Part shown: one piece after another, positions 19,950 through 29,379 of the stretch
Numbering within the stretch: the first letter of the stretch is position 1
Layout of the letters: every line of letters begins with the position of its first letter
From: Pseudomonas abieticivorans
Lineage (GTDB): Bacteria > Pseudomonadota > Gammaproteobacteria > Pseudomonadales > Pseudomonadaceae
Reading direction: 5' to 3'
Length of the DNA: 64,000 nucleotides
NCBI RefSeq assembly: GCF_023509015.1
Contig: NZ_CP094975.1
Coordinates: 1,061,501-1,125,500, forward strand
Program-made: the position numbers and the translations under genes
The notes under the pieces: model-generated
Told to the model about the DNA's origin: nothing
Database searches by the model: none
What the model saw: the letters and a program-made list of their open reading frames with translations, nothing else

Positions 19950-21151
19950 GGTTGTGAGTCCGGGCTGTCGATGGTCAGGTTTTGCTGCGCAGTGGTGCTG
20001 CTGGCCAGTGGCTGGCTGCGGCCGATCCACTCGCCCTTGGTCGGCTGGCCGGCACGGGAGATGCGCGCAACCAGTTGGACTTCAGGAAAGTTGGACAGTT
20101 TCATTTGCGGCATCATGGCGTCGGCATCGGCCAGCTGCACGTCCGCCGGAAGGTCGGCGACAGTCATGCGCTTTACCGCTAGCGGCATGGGTGGGCCGCT
20201 GGCGGCGCGGGCGAACACGAACACGCTATCGCCCGGCTGCACCTTGGACTTGAGGTCGGCCCCCAGGGCTACCCGCACTTTCATCAGCGCCGTAGCCGCG
20301 GCGGGCTTTTGCGCAAGCGCGCCACCACCGGCCACCAGCTTGTCGGCAGCGCGCTTGATGCCGCCTTCAAGTGCCGCGCGCGACGGGTCATCGGCCGGCA
20401 ATACCGCCAACAGACGCTGCCAATAATCCACCGCTTCCTGATAGCGCTCACCCTCGAATGCAGCGATGCCGCGCAGGCCCAGGCTGGTGACCTCCTTGGG
20501 ATCGCCTTGCAAGGCTTCGTCGGTCAGCGACTGCAGCTGCGGGCTCCATTTTTTGTCGCCGGCAAAATACAGCGCCTGGGCCCACTGGCCGAGCACTTCG
20601 GGTTGGCGGCCGGCCAGCTTGACGGTGCGCTCGAACAACTGCGCAGCGTCTGCCGGGCGGTTTTGCGACATGTAGGTGCGGCCCAGGAAGAACAACCCTT
20701 CTGCCGAGTCCGGTTGGGCCGCCACGGCACGTTCGAGGCGCTGGGTCATGTCGGCCATGGAAGTGGGCGGCTTGGCAAACTCGGTGGTCAGCTCCACCTT
20801 GTCCAACGCGCCGTAGTGCAGGTAAAGGCCCAGGGCCAGGACCGGCACCAGCACGGCGGCCACTATCGGCAACGGTTTGCCCAACCGCGAAACCCGGGCA
20901 CCGTCGGCACCCTCGGTGTCGGCCAGCAGTTCACGAGCCGCTTCGGCCTTGCCAGTGTCCAGTTGGGCGGCGTTCAACACGCCCTCTTCCACCTGGCCTT
21001 GCAACTCGGCAATGCGCTCCTGATACAGCGCGACGTTCAAGGCGGTACGGTCTTCTTCCTGTTGGGCACGGCGGCCGCGCAGCACAGGGATCAGCAGAAA
21101 GCTCAGGGCAACCAGCAACAGCAACCCCGCAGCGAGCCAGAATTCAATCAT
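19946..21151 (-). CDS. ccmI: Cytochrome c maturation protein CcmI (CycH)
   Basis: CcmI (401 aa) is a membrane protein that holds apocytochrome c for heme ligation. Two N-terminal membrane segments (residues ~3-25 and ~95-115) flank a cytoplasmic coiled-coil stretch ([17 protein letters not shown]). The C-terminal periplasmic part has TPR repeats ([40 protein letters not shown]) and a terminal CcmI-type beta-rich domain. It overlaps ccmH by 4 bp and the downstream lipoprotein gene by 4 bp. Confidence 0.94.
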   Translation of the reverse strand: MIEFWLAAGLLLLVALSFLLIPVLRGRRAQQEEDRTALNVALYQERIAELQGQVEEGVLNAAQLDTGKAEAARELLADTEGADGARVSRLGKPLPIVAAVLVPVLALGLYLHYGALDKVELTTEFAKPPTSMADMTQRLERAVAAQPDSAEGLFFLGRTYMSQNRPADAAQLFERTVKLAGRQPEVLGQWAQALYFAGDKKWSPQLQSLTDEALQGDPKEVTSLGLRGIAAFEGERYQEAVDYWQRLLAVLPADDPSRAALEGGIKRAADKLVAGGGALAQKPAAATALMKVRVALGADLKSKVQPGDSVFVFARAASGPPMPLAVKRMTVADLPADVQLADADAMMPQMKLSNFPEVQLVARISRAGQPTKGEWIGRSQPLASSTTAQQNLTIDSPDSQP

Positions 21152-21618
21152 GGGCGGTCTTTATCCAGCAAGTTGGCGAGGCGCGCACGCTCATCGGTAG
21201 AAAGGTCGGCCGGGGCATCTGCCGCCTGGCCCTTGCGGCGGCGCACGATCACGCCGATCACCACCAGCCCGCCCAGCAGCAGGGCGCCGGGGCCGAACCA
21301 CAGCAGCCAGGTGCGGGCGCTTAGCGCCGGCTTGTAGCGCACGAACTCACCGTAGCGGTCCACCATGAAGTCGACGATCTGCGGGTTGCTCTTGCCCTCG
21401 CCCAGCATGCGGAAGATTTCCCGGCGCAGGTCGGCGGCAATCGGTGCGTTAGAGTCGGCGATGTCCTGGTTCTGGCACTTGGGGCAGCGCAGTTCCTGGG
21501 TCAGTTGACGGTAGCGATCCCGTTCGGCGTCGTCCTTGAACTGATAGGTGTCGATGGCCGCATGGGCCACCCCCACCAGGCTCAGGCTTAAACACGCCGC
21601 GCTCAACCAACGCTTCAT
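21148..21618 (-). CDS. ccmH: Cytochrome c maturation protein CcmH
   Basis: CcmH (156 aa) is a periplasmic, membrane-anchored thiol-redox protein that reduces or presents the apocytochrome CxxCH thiols. A signal peptide (ending GVAHA) is followed by the [16 protein letters not shown] motif holding the CxxC, and a C-terminal membrane anchor ([20 protein letters not shown]). It overlaps ccmG and ccmI by 4 bp each. Confidence 0.96.
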   Translation of the reverse strand: MKRWLSAACLSLSLVGVAHAAIDTYQFKDDAERDRYRQLTQELRCPKCQNQDIADSNAPIAADLRREIFRMLGEGKSNPQIVDFMVDRYGEFVRYKPALSARTWLLWFGPGALLLGGLVVIGVIVRRRKGQAADAPADLSTDERARLANLLDKDRP

Positions 21619-22151
21619 GGCCGCGCCTCATCCACCAGGCCCTGGTACAGCCCGGCCAGTTGCTCACGCCACACCGTCTGGTCGATCACGCCCACGTGCT
21701 TGTAGCGGATTACGCCCTTGGCATCGATGAGGAAGGTTTCCGGGGCGCCGTACACGCCCAGGTTCAGGCCCAGGCTGCCCTGCTCGTCGTTGATGTTGAG
21801 GGCATAGGGGTTGTGGAAGTCTTGCAGCCATTTCAGGGCGGCGGCGTTGTCATCCTTGTAATTGACCCCGTAGATGACCACGCCCTGCTGGGCCAGTTGG
21901 GTCAGCACCGGGTGCTCGACCCGGCAGGAAATGCACCAGGTGCCCCACACGTTGACCAGCGCGGGCTTGCCGATCAGGTCGGCCTGGGTCATGGGCTTGC
22001 CGTCCTGCACGGCGGGCAGGCTGAAGGCCGGGAACGGCTTGCCGATCATCGCCGACGGCAACTCGGACGGGTCCAGGTACAGCCCGCGATAGAGGAATAC
22101 CGCCACCAGCAGAAACAGCGCCAGTGGCACCAACAGAATCCAACGCTTCAT
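21615..22151 (-). CDS. ccmG: Thiol:disulfide interchange protein CcmG/DsbE
   Basis: CcmG (178 aa) is a membrane-tethered periplasmic thioredoxin that reduces CcmH or apocytochrome. There is an N-terminal anchor (residues ~3-22), the family's MIGKPFPAFSLPAV segment, active site NVWGTWCISCRVEHP (CxxC = CISC), the acidic GVNYKDD and the cis-proline loop VYGAPETFLID. The start chosen is the ATG at 22149-22151, overlapping ccmF by 4 bp. Confidence 0.95.
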   Translation of the reverse strand: MKRWILLVPLALFLLVAVFLYRGLYLDPSELPSAMIGKPFPAFSLPAVQDGKPMTQADLIGKPALVNVWGTWCISCRVEHPVLTQLAQQGVVIYGVNYKDDNAAALKWLQDFHNPYALNINDEQGSLGLNLGVYGAPETFLIDAKGVIRYKHVGVIDQTVWREQLAGLYQGLVDEARP

Positions 22152-24136
22152 GCACCCGCTCCACTCAAGCCCAACACATCCCGCACCTTGGCGCGTACCT
22201 TGACCCGATAACGCCGGTCCAGCGCGGCCAACAAACCACCCAGGCCGGTGAGCAGGCCGCCGAACCAGATCCAGCGCACAAACGGCTTGATGTGCACGCG
22301 CACTGCCCACGCACCGTTGTCCAGCGGCTCGCCCAGGGCAACGTACAGGTCACGGGTGAAGCCTGCGTCGATGCCAGCTTCGGTCATCATCGACTGCTGC
22401 ACCGTGTACAGGCGTTTTTCTGGGTGCAGCACGGTCACTTCCTGGCCGTCTTTGCTGACGCGAATGGTGCCGCGATCGGAGGTAAAGTTCGGCCCCTGGT
22501 AATGCTGCGCGCCGTCGAAAATGAAGTGGTAACCGCCCAGGTCCATTGCCTCGCCGGGCGCCATGCGCAGGTCGCGCTGGGCGCTGTTGCTGCTCGACAG
22601 CACCACGCCCATGGCACACACGGCAATGCCCAGGTGCGCCACCTGCATGCCCCAGTAGCTGCGCGTCAGCGCCCGCACGCCCTTGGCCAGGCCCTTGTGG
22701 CGAGTCTTGTCGAAAATATCCCGCACCCCGGCCAACAGCACCCAGGCGGCCAGGGCAAACACGGTCAGCACTTGCCAGTCGAAATCATCGATCAACAGCC
22801 CGCCGATGGGCGCCAGCACCACAGCACCGATCAGCACCGGGGTGAGCATGCCGCGTAGCCATTGCACCGGGGTGTCTTTCCAGCGCACCAGCACGCCCAC
22901 CGCCATCACCACCATCAACAGGCCCATCAACGGCACGAACAGTGCGTTGAAATACGGCGGGCCGACCGACAGCTTGGCCCCGCTGATGGCATCCAGCGCC
23001 AACGGGTACAGGGTGCCGAGCAAGATCATCGAGGCGGCTACTACCAGCACCAGGTTGTTGCCCAGCAGCAGGGTTTCGCGCGACCAGAGGTTAAAGCCCA
23101 CGTGGCTCTTGACCACCGGGGCGCGCAAGGCGAACAGGGTGAGCGAGCCGCCCACCACGAACAGCAAGAAGATCAGGATGAACACGCCGCGCGCAGGGTC
23201 CGAGGCGAAGGCATGCACCGACGTCAGCACCCCGGAGCGCACCAGGAAGGTACCCAGCAGGCTCAGGGAAAAGGCGGCGATGGCCAACAACACCGTCCAG
23301 CTTTTGAACACGCCGCGCTTCTCGGTCACGGCCAAGGAATGGATCAGCGCGGTGCCCACCAGCCAGGGCATGAACGAGGCGTTTTCGACCGGGTCCCAGA
23401 ACCACCAGCCACCCCAGCCAAGCTCGTAGTACGCCCACCACGAACCCAAGGTGATGCCGATGCCCAGGAAGCTCCAGGCAACGATGGTCCACGGCCGCGA
23501 CCAGCGCGCCCAGGCCGCGTCCAACCGCCCGCCCAGCAGGGCGGCGATGGCGAAGGCGAAGGCCACCGAAAAACCCACGTAGCCCATGTATAGCATGGGC
23601 GGGTGAATGATCAGGCCAGGGTCTTGCAGCAACGGGTTGAGGTCGGCGCCGTTGCTGGGCACCTGCGGCAAGATCCGCGCGAAGGGGTTGGAGGTCAGGA
23701 TCAAGAACAGCAGGAAGCCGGTGCTGATCATGCCCATCACCGCCAGCACCCGCGCCAGCATCACTTGCGGCAACTGGCGGGAGAAGATCGACACGGCGAA
23801 GGTCCAGCCACCGAGGATCAGCGCCCACAGCAGCAGCGAGCCTTCGTGGGCACCCCACACCGCGCTGAACTTGTAGTACCAGGGCAAGGCGCTGTTGGAG
23901 TTGTTGGCCACGTAGCCGACAGAAAAGTCGTCGGTCATGAAGCTGTAGGTCAGGCTGCCAAAGGCAAACAACAAAAAGGCGAACTGGCCCCAGGCGGCCG
24001 GCTGCGCCAGGCTCATCCACAGGCGGTCGCCGCGCCAGGCGCCCAGCAGCGGCACGCTGGCCTGGACCAGGGCAAAGCACAGCGCAAGGATCATCGCCAA
24101 GTGGCCGAGTTCAGGAACCATCAGTGCGGCGTTCAT
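22148..24136 (-). CDS. ccmF: Heme lyase CcmF
   Basis: CcmF (662 aa) is the large multi-pass inner-membrane protein that ligates heme from CcmE to apocytochrome c. The tryptophan-rich WWD domain is visible as [24 protein letters not shown] sequence ([14 protein letters not shown]), together with [17 protein letters not shown] and [19 protein letters not shown] carrying conserved histidines. About 14-15 membrane segments are visible. It overlaps ccmE (upstream) and ccmG (downstream) by 4 bp. Confidence 0.97.
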   Translation of the reverse strand: MNAALMVPELGHLAMILALCFALVQASVPLLGAWRGDRLWMSLAQPAAWGQFAFLLFAFGSLTYSFMTDDFSVGYVANNSNSALPWYYKFSAVWGAHEGSLLLWALILGGWTFAVSIFSRQLPQVMLARVLAVMGMISTGFLLFLILTSNPFARILPQVPSNGADLNPLLQDPGLIIHPPMLYMGYVGFSVAFAFAIAALLGGRLDAAWARWSRPWTIVAWSFLGIGITLGSWWAYYELGWGGWWFWDPVENASFMPWLVGTALIHSLAVTEKRGVFKSWTVLLAIAAFSLSLLGTFLVRSGVLTSVHAFASDPARGVFILIFLLFVVGGSLTLFALRAPVVKSHVGFNLWSRETLLLGNNLVLVVAASMILLGTLYPLALDAISGAKLSVGPPYFNALFVPLMGLLMVVMAVGVLVRWKDTPVQWLRGMLTPVLIGAVVLAPIGGLLIDDFDWQVLTVFALAAWVLLAGVRDIFDKTRHKGLAKGVRALTRSYWGMQVAHLGIAVCAMGVVLSSSNSAQRDLRMAPGEAMDLGGYHFIFDGAQHYQGPNFTSDRGTIRVSKDGQEVTVLHPEKRLYTVQQSMMTEAGIDAGFTRDLYVALGEPLDNGAWAVRVHIKPFVRWIWFGGLLTGLGGLLAALDRRYRVKVRAKVRDVLGLSGAGA

Positions 24137-24576
24137 TGGCTTACCCCGGCTTGGCCACTGTCTTTGAGCGCCTTGGTCACTTCAGGCGGCATGTATTTCT
24201 CGTCGTGTTTGGCCAGCACTTCATCGGCCACCACCACGCCATCGGGGTTGATCTTGCCCAGGGCGACGATGCCCTGCCCTTCGCGGAACAGGTCCGGGAG
24301 GATGCCACGGTAGGTGATGGTCACGGCCTTGTTGAAATCGGTGACCACGAAGCGCACGTCCAGCGAGTCGGCCGAACGCACCAGCGAGCCTTTTTCCACC
24401 ATGCCGCCGGCACGGATGCGGGTGTCCTTGGGGGCCTCGCCATTAGCGATCTGGGTAGGGGTGTAGAACAGGTTGATGTTCTGCTGCAGGGCGCTCAGGG
24501 CCAGGCCCACCGCCACCGCGACGCCGGCCAGCAGGCCGAGGATGATCAACAGTCGTTTCTTGCGCAGCGGATTCAC
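24133..24576 (-). CDS. ccmE: Heme chaperone CcmE
   Basis: CcmE (147 aa) is the periplasmic heme chaperone, anchored by an N-terminal membrane segment ([19 protein letters not shown]). The heme-binding histidine and nearby tyrosine are in [13 protein letters not shown], and the OB-fold contains [10 protein letters not shown] and [11 protein letters not shown]. The start is a GTG at 24574-24576 that overlaps the ccmD stop (GTGA); a GGGAG lies upstream. The longer open frame before it is only the ccmD region in another frame. Confidence 0.95.
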   Translation of the reverse strand: MNPLRKKRLLIILGLLAGVAVAVGLALSALQQNINLFYTPTQIANGEAPKDTRIRAGGMVEKGSLVRSADSLDVRFVVTDFNKAVTITYRGILPDLFREGQGIVALGKINPDGVVVADEVLAKHDEKYMPPEVTKALKDSGQAGVSQ

Positions 24577-24749
24577 TTGCCATTCTCCCGGCGCAAACGA
24601 CGCGCCTCTTCTTGCAGGTAACGGCGGCGGGCCAGCACGGGCACGGCGACGTTGATCGCCAGCACGCTCAGGCAGATGCCGTAGGCCGTCCACACGTACA
24701 GGGCGTGATGGCCCATGGCGAGGAAATCGCCGAATGAAGCGAAACTCAT
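24573..24749 (-). CDS. ccmD: Heme exporter small subunit CcmD
   Basis: CcmD (58 aa) is a single-span inner-membrane protein that helps release holo-CcmE from the CcmABC complex. It starts [20 protein letters not shown], has one membrane segment (residues ~13-38) with the conserved tyrosine region, and a charged C-terminus ([17 protein letters not shown]). The ATG at 24747-24749 overlaps the ccmC stop by 4 bp. Confidence 0.93.
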   Translation of the reverse strand: MSFASFGDFLAMGHHALYVWTAYGICLSVLAINVAVPVLARRRYLQEEARRLRRENGK

Positions 24750-25516
24750 GCCTTGCCCTCCAACTCGCTCAGCACTTGGGCCTTGACCCAACTGCTGCGG
24801 GCTTCGCGCTTGAGCACTTCCAGGCGCATGCGCATCAACAGCACGGCGCCGAAGAAACAGTAGAAGCCCAGGCCCGTGAACAGCAGCGGCAGCCACATCT
24901 CAGAGGGCATCTGCGGCCTTGAGGTAAAGCTGAACGTGTTGCCCTGATGCAGGGTGTTCCACCAGTCCACCGAGTATTTGATGATCGGGATGTTGATGAC
25001 CCCGACGATAGCCAGCACCGCGCAGGCCTTGGCCGCGCTTTCACGGTTGCTGATGGCCTGGCCCAGGGCAATCAGGCCGAAATACAGGAACAACAGGATC
25101 AGCATCGAGGTCAGGCGTGCATCCCACACCCACCAACTGCCCCAGGTCGGTTTGCCCCAGATGGCCCCGGTGACCAGCGCCACGGCGGTCATCCAGGCAC
25201 CGATGGGCGCGGCGCACTGCACGGCCACATCGGCGATCTTCATCTTCCACACCAGCCCTACCACGCCGGCCAGCGCGATCATCACGTAGCAGGACTGCGC
25301 CAGCATGGCCGCCGGCACGTGGATATAGATGATGCGAAAGCTGTTGCCCTGCTGGTAGTCCGGCGGCGCAAACGCCAGGCCCCAGACCACGCCAATGCCG
25401 ATCAACAACGCGGCGGCGATACTCAGCCAGGGCAGCAAGCGCCCGCTGATACCATAAAACCACTTGGGCGAACCCAACTTGTGAAACCACGTCCAGCTCA
25501 TCACGCTGCTATTCAT
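24746..25516 (-). CDS. ccmC: Heme transporter CcmC
   Basis: CcmC (256 aa) is a six-span inner-membrane protein that loads heme onto CcmE. The WWD domain is [20 protein letters not shown], flanked by conserved histidines in [12 protein letters not shown] and in [11 protein letters not shown]. The start chosen is the ATG at 25514-25516 ([15 protein letters not shown]); the next ATG, MSWTWF, is also possible. It is separated from ccmB by 47 bp, the only real gap in the operon. Confidence 0.95.
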   Translation of the reverse strand: MNSSVMSWTWFHKLGSPKWFYGISGRLLPWLSIAAALLIGIGVVWGLAFAPPDYQQGNSFRIIYIHVPAAMLAQSCYVMIALAGVVGLVWKMKIADVAVQCAAPIGAWMTAVALVTGAIWGKPTWGSWWVWDARLTSMLILLFLYFGLIALGQAISNRESAAKACAVLAIVGVINIPIIKYSVDWWNTLHQGNTFSFTSRPQMPSEMWLPLLFTGLGFYCFFGAVLLMRMRLEVLKREARSSWVKAQVLSELEGKA

Positions 25517-25563
25517 CACGGTGCATCCTGGGTCTTTTGCTGGCCCCATGGGGCCAGACCTCA

Positions 25564-26235
25564 TTATTCGCCGACGCTGATCTTCAGGCCAGCGGCTATT
25601 GCAAAGGGTGTCAGGGTTACCGCCAAGGCGGTCAGGCTACCCAACCACAGCAGAAAACCGGTCGCCGGCATACCCTGGAGCGCCGCCTGCAAGGCGCCAC
25701 TGCCCAGGATCAACACCGGGATGTACAAAGGCAAAATCAACAGGGCCAGCAACAGGCCGCCCCGTTTCAAACCTACCGTAAGGGCTGCGCCCACCGCTCC
25801 CAGCAAACTCAACACCGGCGTGCCCAACAGCAGCGACGCCAGCAACACCGGCAGGCACGCCGCCGGCAGACCGAGCATCAACGCCAGCAAGGGCGCCAAC
25901 AGCACCAGTGCCAGGCCGGAAAACAGCCAGTGCGCCAACACTTTGGCCAATACCAGCAGGGGCAGCGGGTGCGGTGAAAGCACCCATTGTTCCAGTGAAC
26001 CGTCTTCGAAGTCACTGCGAAACAGCCCGTCCAGCGACAACAGCACCGCCAGCAAGGCGGCCACCCACACAAGCCCCGGGGACAGGGTTTTCAACAACTC
26101 GCTTTCCGGGCCCACGGCCAGCGGAAACAAAGCAATCACGATGGCGAAAAACACCAGCGGGTTGGCAAGCTCAGCAGGCCTGCGCACCAGCAAGCGCGCT
26201 TCACGGCGCAACAACGAGACAAATACCCCACTCAT
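25564..26235 (-). CDS. ccmB: Heme exporter membrane protein CcmB
   Basis: CcmB (223 aa) is the six-span permease of the CcmAB ABC complex, which uses ATP to release holo-CcmE. Family sequence includes [20 protein letters not shown] at the N-terminus, [20 protein letters not shown] and [18 protein letters not shown]. It overlaps ccmA by 4 bp. Confidence 0.95.
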   Translation of the reverse strand: MSGVFVSLLRREARLLVRRPAELANPLVFFAIVIALFPLAVGPESELLKTLSPGLVWVAALLAVLLSLDGLFRSDFEDGSLEQWVLSPHPLPLLVLAKVLAHWLFSGLALVLLAPLLALMLGLPAACLPVLLASLLLGTPVLSLLGAVGAALTVGLKRGGLLLALLILPLYIPVLILGSGALQAALQGMPATGFLLWLGSLTALAVTLTPFAIAAGLKISVGE

Positions 26236-26864
26236 ACGGCGTACTGCCCCAGGTCCAGGTCACGATAGCCTGAGGGCAACAGCCCCAGGGTGTGGTGGGT
26301 GGTGAGCACCACCATGCCGCCCTGCTCGCAATGGGCGGCCAAGTGCTGCTCCAACTGCGCCACGCCCTGCTTGTCCAAAGCGGTAAACGGCTCGTCTAGG
26401 ATCCACAGGGGCGGGCTGTTCAAGTAAAGCCGAGCCAGGGCCACGCGACGCTGTTGGCCGGCAGACAATGTGTGACAGGGTACGTCCTCGAAACCGCGCA
26501 GGCCCACGGCCGCCAACGCCTGCCAGATGGCCTGGCGCCCGGCTGGCTGGTGCAGGGCACACAGCCAGGCGAGGTTTTCTTCGGCGCTGAGGACGTCCTT
26601 GATGCCCGCGGCATGGCCGATCCACAACAGGCTGCGGGCCAACTCACCCTGCTGCTGGCCCAAGGGCTTGCCATTGAGCAGCACCGTGCCTGCGGTCGGC
26701 CGCATCAGGCTGGCCAGCAGGCGCAACAGGCTGGTCTTGCCACTGCCGTTGGGGCCGCTGATTTGCAGCATGTCGCCAGGGGCCAGGTGCACATCGAGGT
26801 TTTCGAAGAGCATCCGCCCATCGCGCTCGCATGCCAGTGCCTGGGCTTGGAGTTCAAGGGTCAA
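26232..26864 (-). CDS. ccmA: Cytochrome c biogenesis ATPase CcmA
   Basis: CcmA (210 aa) is the ATPase of the CcmABCD complex. Walker A is [16 protein letters not shown], the signature [15 protein letters not shown], Walker [13 protein letters not shown] and the H-loop VVLTTHHTL. It is the first gene of the minus-strand ccm operon, which runs for about 7 kb to the coupled lipoprotein gene. Confidence 0.96.
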   Translation of the reverse strand: MTLELQAQALACERDGRMLFENLDVHLAPGDMLQISGPNGSGKTSLLRLLASLMRPTAGTVLLNGKPLGQQQGELARSLLWIGHAAGIKDVLSAEENLAWLCALHQPAGRQAIWQALAAVGLRGFEDVPCHTLSAGQQRRVALARLYLNSPPLWILDEPFTALDKQGVAQLEQHLAAHCEQGGMVVLTTHHTLGLLPSGYRDLDLGQYAV

Positions 26865-26924
26865 GGAGTTGCCTTATCAAAATATGACGTTTGCCGCGGC
26901 CTTCAAGTAGGCTGTGTTCTGGCC

Positions 26925-26954
26925 GTTATACTGAGCAACGCCCGCAGTGTTGAA
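26925..26954 (-). promoter_or_regulatory. Candidate sigma-70 promoter for the ccm operon
   Basis: On the minus strand TTCAAC (26949-26954), an 18-bp spacer and TATAAC (26925-26930) lie about 60-90 nt before the ccmA start. The match is moderate; inferred by eye. Confidence 0.4.
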
Positions 26955-26966
26955 TGTATACAAGAC

Positions 26967-26994
26967 TTGGGCAAAGTTGGATCGGCATTATACA
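26967..26994 (+). promoter_or_regulatory. Candidate sigma-70 promoter for the FliK-like gene
   Basis: TTGGGC (26967-26972), a 16-bp spacer and TATACA (26989-26994) lie about 47 nt before the ATG at 27042. No sigma-54 or FliA motif was seen here, in contrast to the flagellar cluster proper. The match is moderate. Confidence 0.35.
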
Positions 26995-27041
26995 TGCCAG
27001 GTCCGGCGACCATCATGGCAATTTCGATAGGTTGTACAGCG

Positions 27042-28601
27042 ATGACCGGTGAGATCAACAGTATCGTCCCCCAGCTCCCCACCGCGCCCACGCGCGCCGC
27101 GGTGAGCAGCGGCGAGGTGCTGAAATTGCTGACCCCGCTCGACAGCCTGCTGGACATTGGCGACAGCGCCAAGGCCGAGGTCGTGGCCATCAAGCAAACG
27201 CCCCAGGATTTCCAACTGGCGCTCAAGCTGACCTTGGCCAACGGCCAGCAAACCACCGTGCAGGCCAGCAGCAACCAGGCCTTGCCCCAAGGCACGCAGG
27301 TCAGTGTCACGCAATTGCCCGCCGGTACCCTGGCCGTGGTGGTGCAACAGGCCAAGGCCACTGGCGTGGCCACCCTGACCCAGATCGACACGCAAAAGCT
27401 GCCCGTGGGCACCCTGGTGCAAGGCAAGGTAGTCAGCAGCCAGGTAATGAGCCAGGGCGGCACATTGCCGCCGGTCTATCGGGCACTGGTGACCTTACTC
27501 AACACGGTGCAGGCCGGCAGTACCCTGACCCTGGACAGCCCGCAACCGCTGCGCCCCGGCAGCCTGCTGACCGCCCAGGTGCAAGGCGCGCAGCAATTGA
27601 ATGTCGTGCCCTTGAGCGGCCGTCTCGATCAACTGGAAGTCAGCCAGCAGTTCAACGCCCAACAAGCGCGCCAGGCTTCTTTGCAAGGGCTGTTCAGCGC
27701 CCTGCAGACGTTGGCCGGCAACCCCCAGGTAGCGGACGACCTGCGGGCCAGCGCCAACGCCCTGCTGGCCGGGCTGCCAGACATCCGCCAACTGGCCGAC
27801 CCCAAGGCCGTGGCCCTGGCGCTGAACAACAGCGGCCTGTTCCTGGAAGCCAACTTACTGACCGATGCCGACCCGCAGGCCAGCCCAGACCTGAAGACCA
27901 GCCTGCTGCGCCTGATTGCCCAACTGGTGCCCAGCAACACCGTGTTCAACCCGGCACTCGCCGCCACGACGTTGGGCCAATCGCTGCCAGGCTACGTGCG
28001 CAACGCCTTGGGCATGCTTGGCCAGGTCGGCGAAAAGCCCCAGGCCAGCAGCTTTCCACTGGCCGGCAAGGCACTGCCAGGGTTTGACGGCGAAAACGAC
28101 CTGGACCACCTGCTGCGCCTGGCCGCCGCCGCGGTCTCGCGCCTGCAAAGCCATCAACTGGCGAGCCTTGAGCAAACCGGCACCACCCCTGATGGCCGCC
28201 TGCAGACCACCTGGCAACTGGAAATCCCCATGCGCAACCACCAGGACATCGTGCCGTTGCAGGTCAAGGTGCAACGCGAAGACACCCAACAGCAACAAGA
28301 CACCGAGCGTGAAGAAGCCCGCGAGCAGAAAGAAAAGCTCTGGCGCGTGGAGCTGGCCTTCAACCTCGAGCCCTTGGGCCCGTTGCAAGTTCAGGCGCAA
28401 CTGCTGGCCGGCAGCCTGACCAGCCAGTTGTGGGCCGAGCGCGCCAGCACCGCCAGCCTGATCGAAAGCCAATTGGGCAGCCTGCGCGAGCGCCTGCTGG
28501 CTTCGGGCTTGAACGTGGGTGAATTGAACTGCCACCTGGGCACGCCGCCGCAAGGCCCGCGCACGTCGGTTGAACAACGCTGGGTGGACGAAACAGCATG
28601 A
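27042..28601 (+). CDS. FliK-like (hook-length-control C-terminal domain) protein
   Basis: A 519-aa soluble protein with low-complexity Gln/Ala/Leu-rich N-terminal and central regions and a FliK-type C-terminal domain: WRVELAFNLEPLGPLQVQAQ, SQLWAERASTASLIESQL and LLASGLNVGELNCHLGTPP correspond to the hook-length-control fold that contacts FlhB. It is not the main fliK, which lies at 50.1-51.5 kb. The next gene overlaps by 4 bp and encodes a FlhB C-terminal-like protein, so the two probably work as a pair. The ATG at 27042 follows a non-coding leader; the longer open frame upstream only shadows ccmA. Its exact role is unknown. Confidence 0.82.
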   Translation: MTGEINSIVPQLPTAPTRAAVSSGEVLKLLTPLDSLLDIGDSAKAEVVAIKQTPQDFQLALKLTLANGQQTTVQASSNQALPQGTQVSVTQLPAGTLAVVVQQAKATGVATLTQIDTQKLPVGTLVQGKVVSSQVMSQGGTLPPVYRALVTLLNTVQAGSTLTLDSPQPLRPGSLLTAQVQGAQQLNVVPLSGRLDQLEVSQQFNAQQARQASLQGLFSALQTLAGNPQVADDLRASANALLAGLPDIRQLADPKAVALALNNSGLFLEANLLTDADPQASPDLKTSLLRLIAQLVPSNTVFNPALAATTLGQSLPGYVRNALGMLGQVGEKPQASSFPLAGKALPGFDGENDLDHLLRLAAAAVSRLQSHQLASLEQTGTTPDGRLQTTWQLEIPMRNHQDIVPLQVKVQREDTQQQQDTEREEAREQKEKLWRVELAFNLEPLGPLQVQAQLLAGSLTSQLWAERASTASLIESQLGSLRERLLASGLNVGELNCHLGTPPQGPRTSVEQRWVDETA

Positions 28602-28915
28602 AGCACAAAGCGCCCCGCCAGGCCATCGCCCTGACCTACGATGGCCAACAAGCACCGACACTGTCCGCCAAGGGCGACGACGAACTGGCCGAGGCCATTT
28701 TGGCCATTGCCCGCCAGTACGAAGTACCGATCTACGAAAACGCCGAGTTGGTGAAGATGTTGGCCAAGCTGGAACTGGGTGACAGCATCCCGCAGGAGCT
28801 GTACCTGACCATTGCCGAGATCATCGCGTTTGCGTGGAATCTGAAGGGGAAATACCCGCAAGGGTTCGACCCCTCGCCGGCGCCGGTGGAACGCGACATC
28901 ACCCCCGGCAGTTGA
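28598..28915 (+). CDS. FlhB C-terminal-domain-like protein (EscU/YscU/FlhB switch family)
   Basis: A 105-aa soluble protein homologous to the cytoplasmic C-terminal domain of FlhB/YscU switches: AIALTYDGQQAPTLSAKGDDELAE, PIYENAELVKMLAKLELGDSIPQELY and TIAEIIAFAWNLKGKYP. It lacks the membrane domain and the NPTH autocleavage motif, corresponding to the half left after FlhB cleavage. Such stand-alone proteins (FlhX/YlqH type) are known beside FliK-like proteins in other bacteria. It overlaps the FliK-like gene by 4 bp. A role in the export-specificity switch is inference. Confidence 0.85.
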   Translation: MKHKAPRQAIALTYDGQQAPTLSAKGDDELAEAILAIARQYEVPIYENAELVKMLAKLELGDSIPQELYLTIAEIIAFAWNLKGKYPQGFDPSPAPVERDITPGS

Positions 28916-29022
28916 AAACGCGCAGGCCGCCCATTGAGCAGAACTGGTATTTCTGACAGTTACACTGCCAGAACAATGAGAGTTGAATAGTCCATGGATA
29001 TTCACTGCACAGGAGCAGCACC

Positions 29023-29379
29023 ATGGACGCATGCGTTACCGCGCTCACCACACTTGAAGATTTCACGCAAAAGGCCGGGTTCGACGGCGCTTCACTAACC
29101 TTCAAGCCCGGCAAACCCCGGGTGGTGATGCTCAAGTCCGAGGGCTGCAGCAATTGCCGCGATATGCAGAAAACCCTCGAGAGGTGGGCAAGCGAGCATC
29201 AAAATATCGACGTCTATATCTTGAACACTGAGGGTAACGGGGCATTTTTGCGACCCCTGGGAATCACGGCAGTGCCCACCCAGTTATTTATCGACAAGAA
29301 TGGCTCAATGACCGAGGTCGTCGGTGGCGAAAGTGAACCCAATAACATTGCCCTGCGGGAGTTGAGTCGCTCCCTGTAG
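29023..29379 (+). CDS. Thioredoxin-fold protein with CxxC
   Basis: A 118-aa cytoplasmic thioredoxin-like protein: beta-strand RVVMLKSEGCSNCRDMQKTL with the CSNC redox motif (Cys-x-x-Cys) and the cis-proline loop GITAVPTQLFIDKNG. An AGGAG lies 7 nt before the ATG. Its TAG stop (29377-29379) is contributed by the first REP arm of the following array, so the original C-terminus may have been longer. Base composition looks a little less GC-rich than the neighbours. The partner is unknown; it lies near the FliK-like/FlhB-like pair and not far from ccm. Confidence 0.78.
   Translation: MDACVTALTTLEDFTQKAGFDGASLTFKPGKPRVVMLKSEGCSNCRDMQKTLERWASEHQNIDVYILNTEGNGAFLRPLGITAVPTQLFIDKNGSMTEVVGGESEPNNIALRELSRSL

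Noticed and set aside
26454..27041. N-terminal extension of the FliK-like protein
   Set aside because: This part of the open frame runs antisense through ccmA and has no family sequence; the ATG at 27042 is the sensible start.
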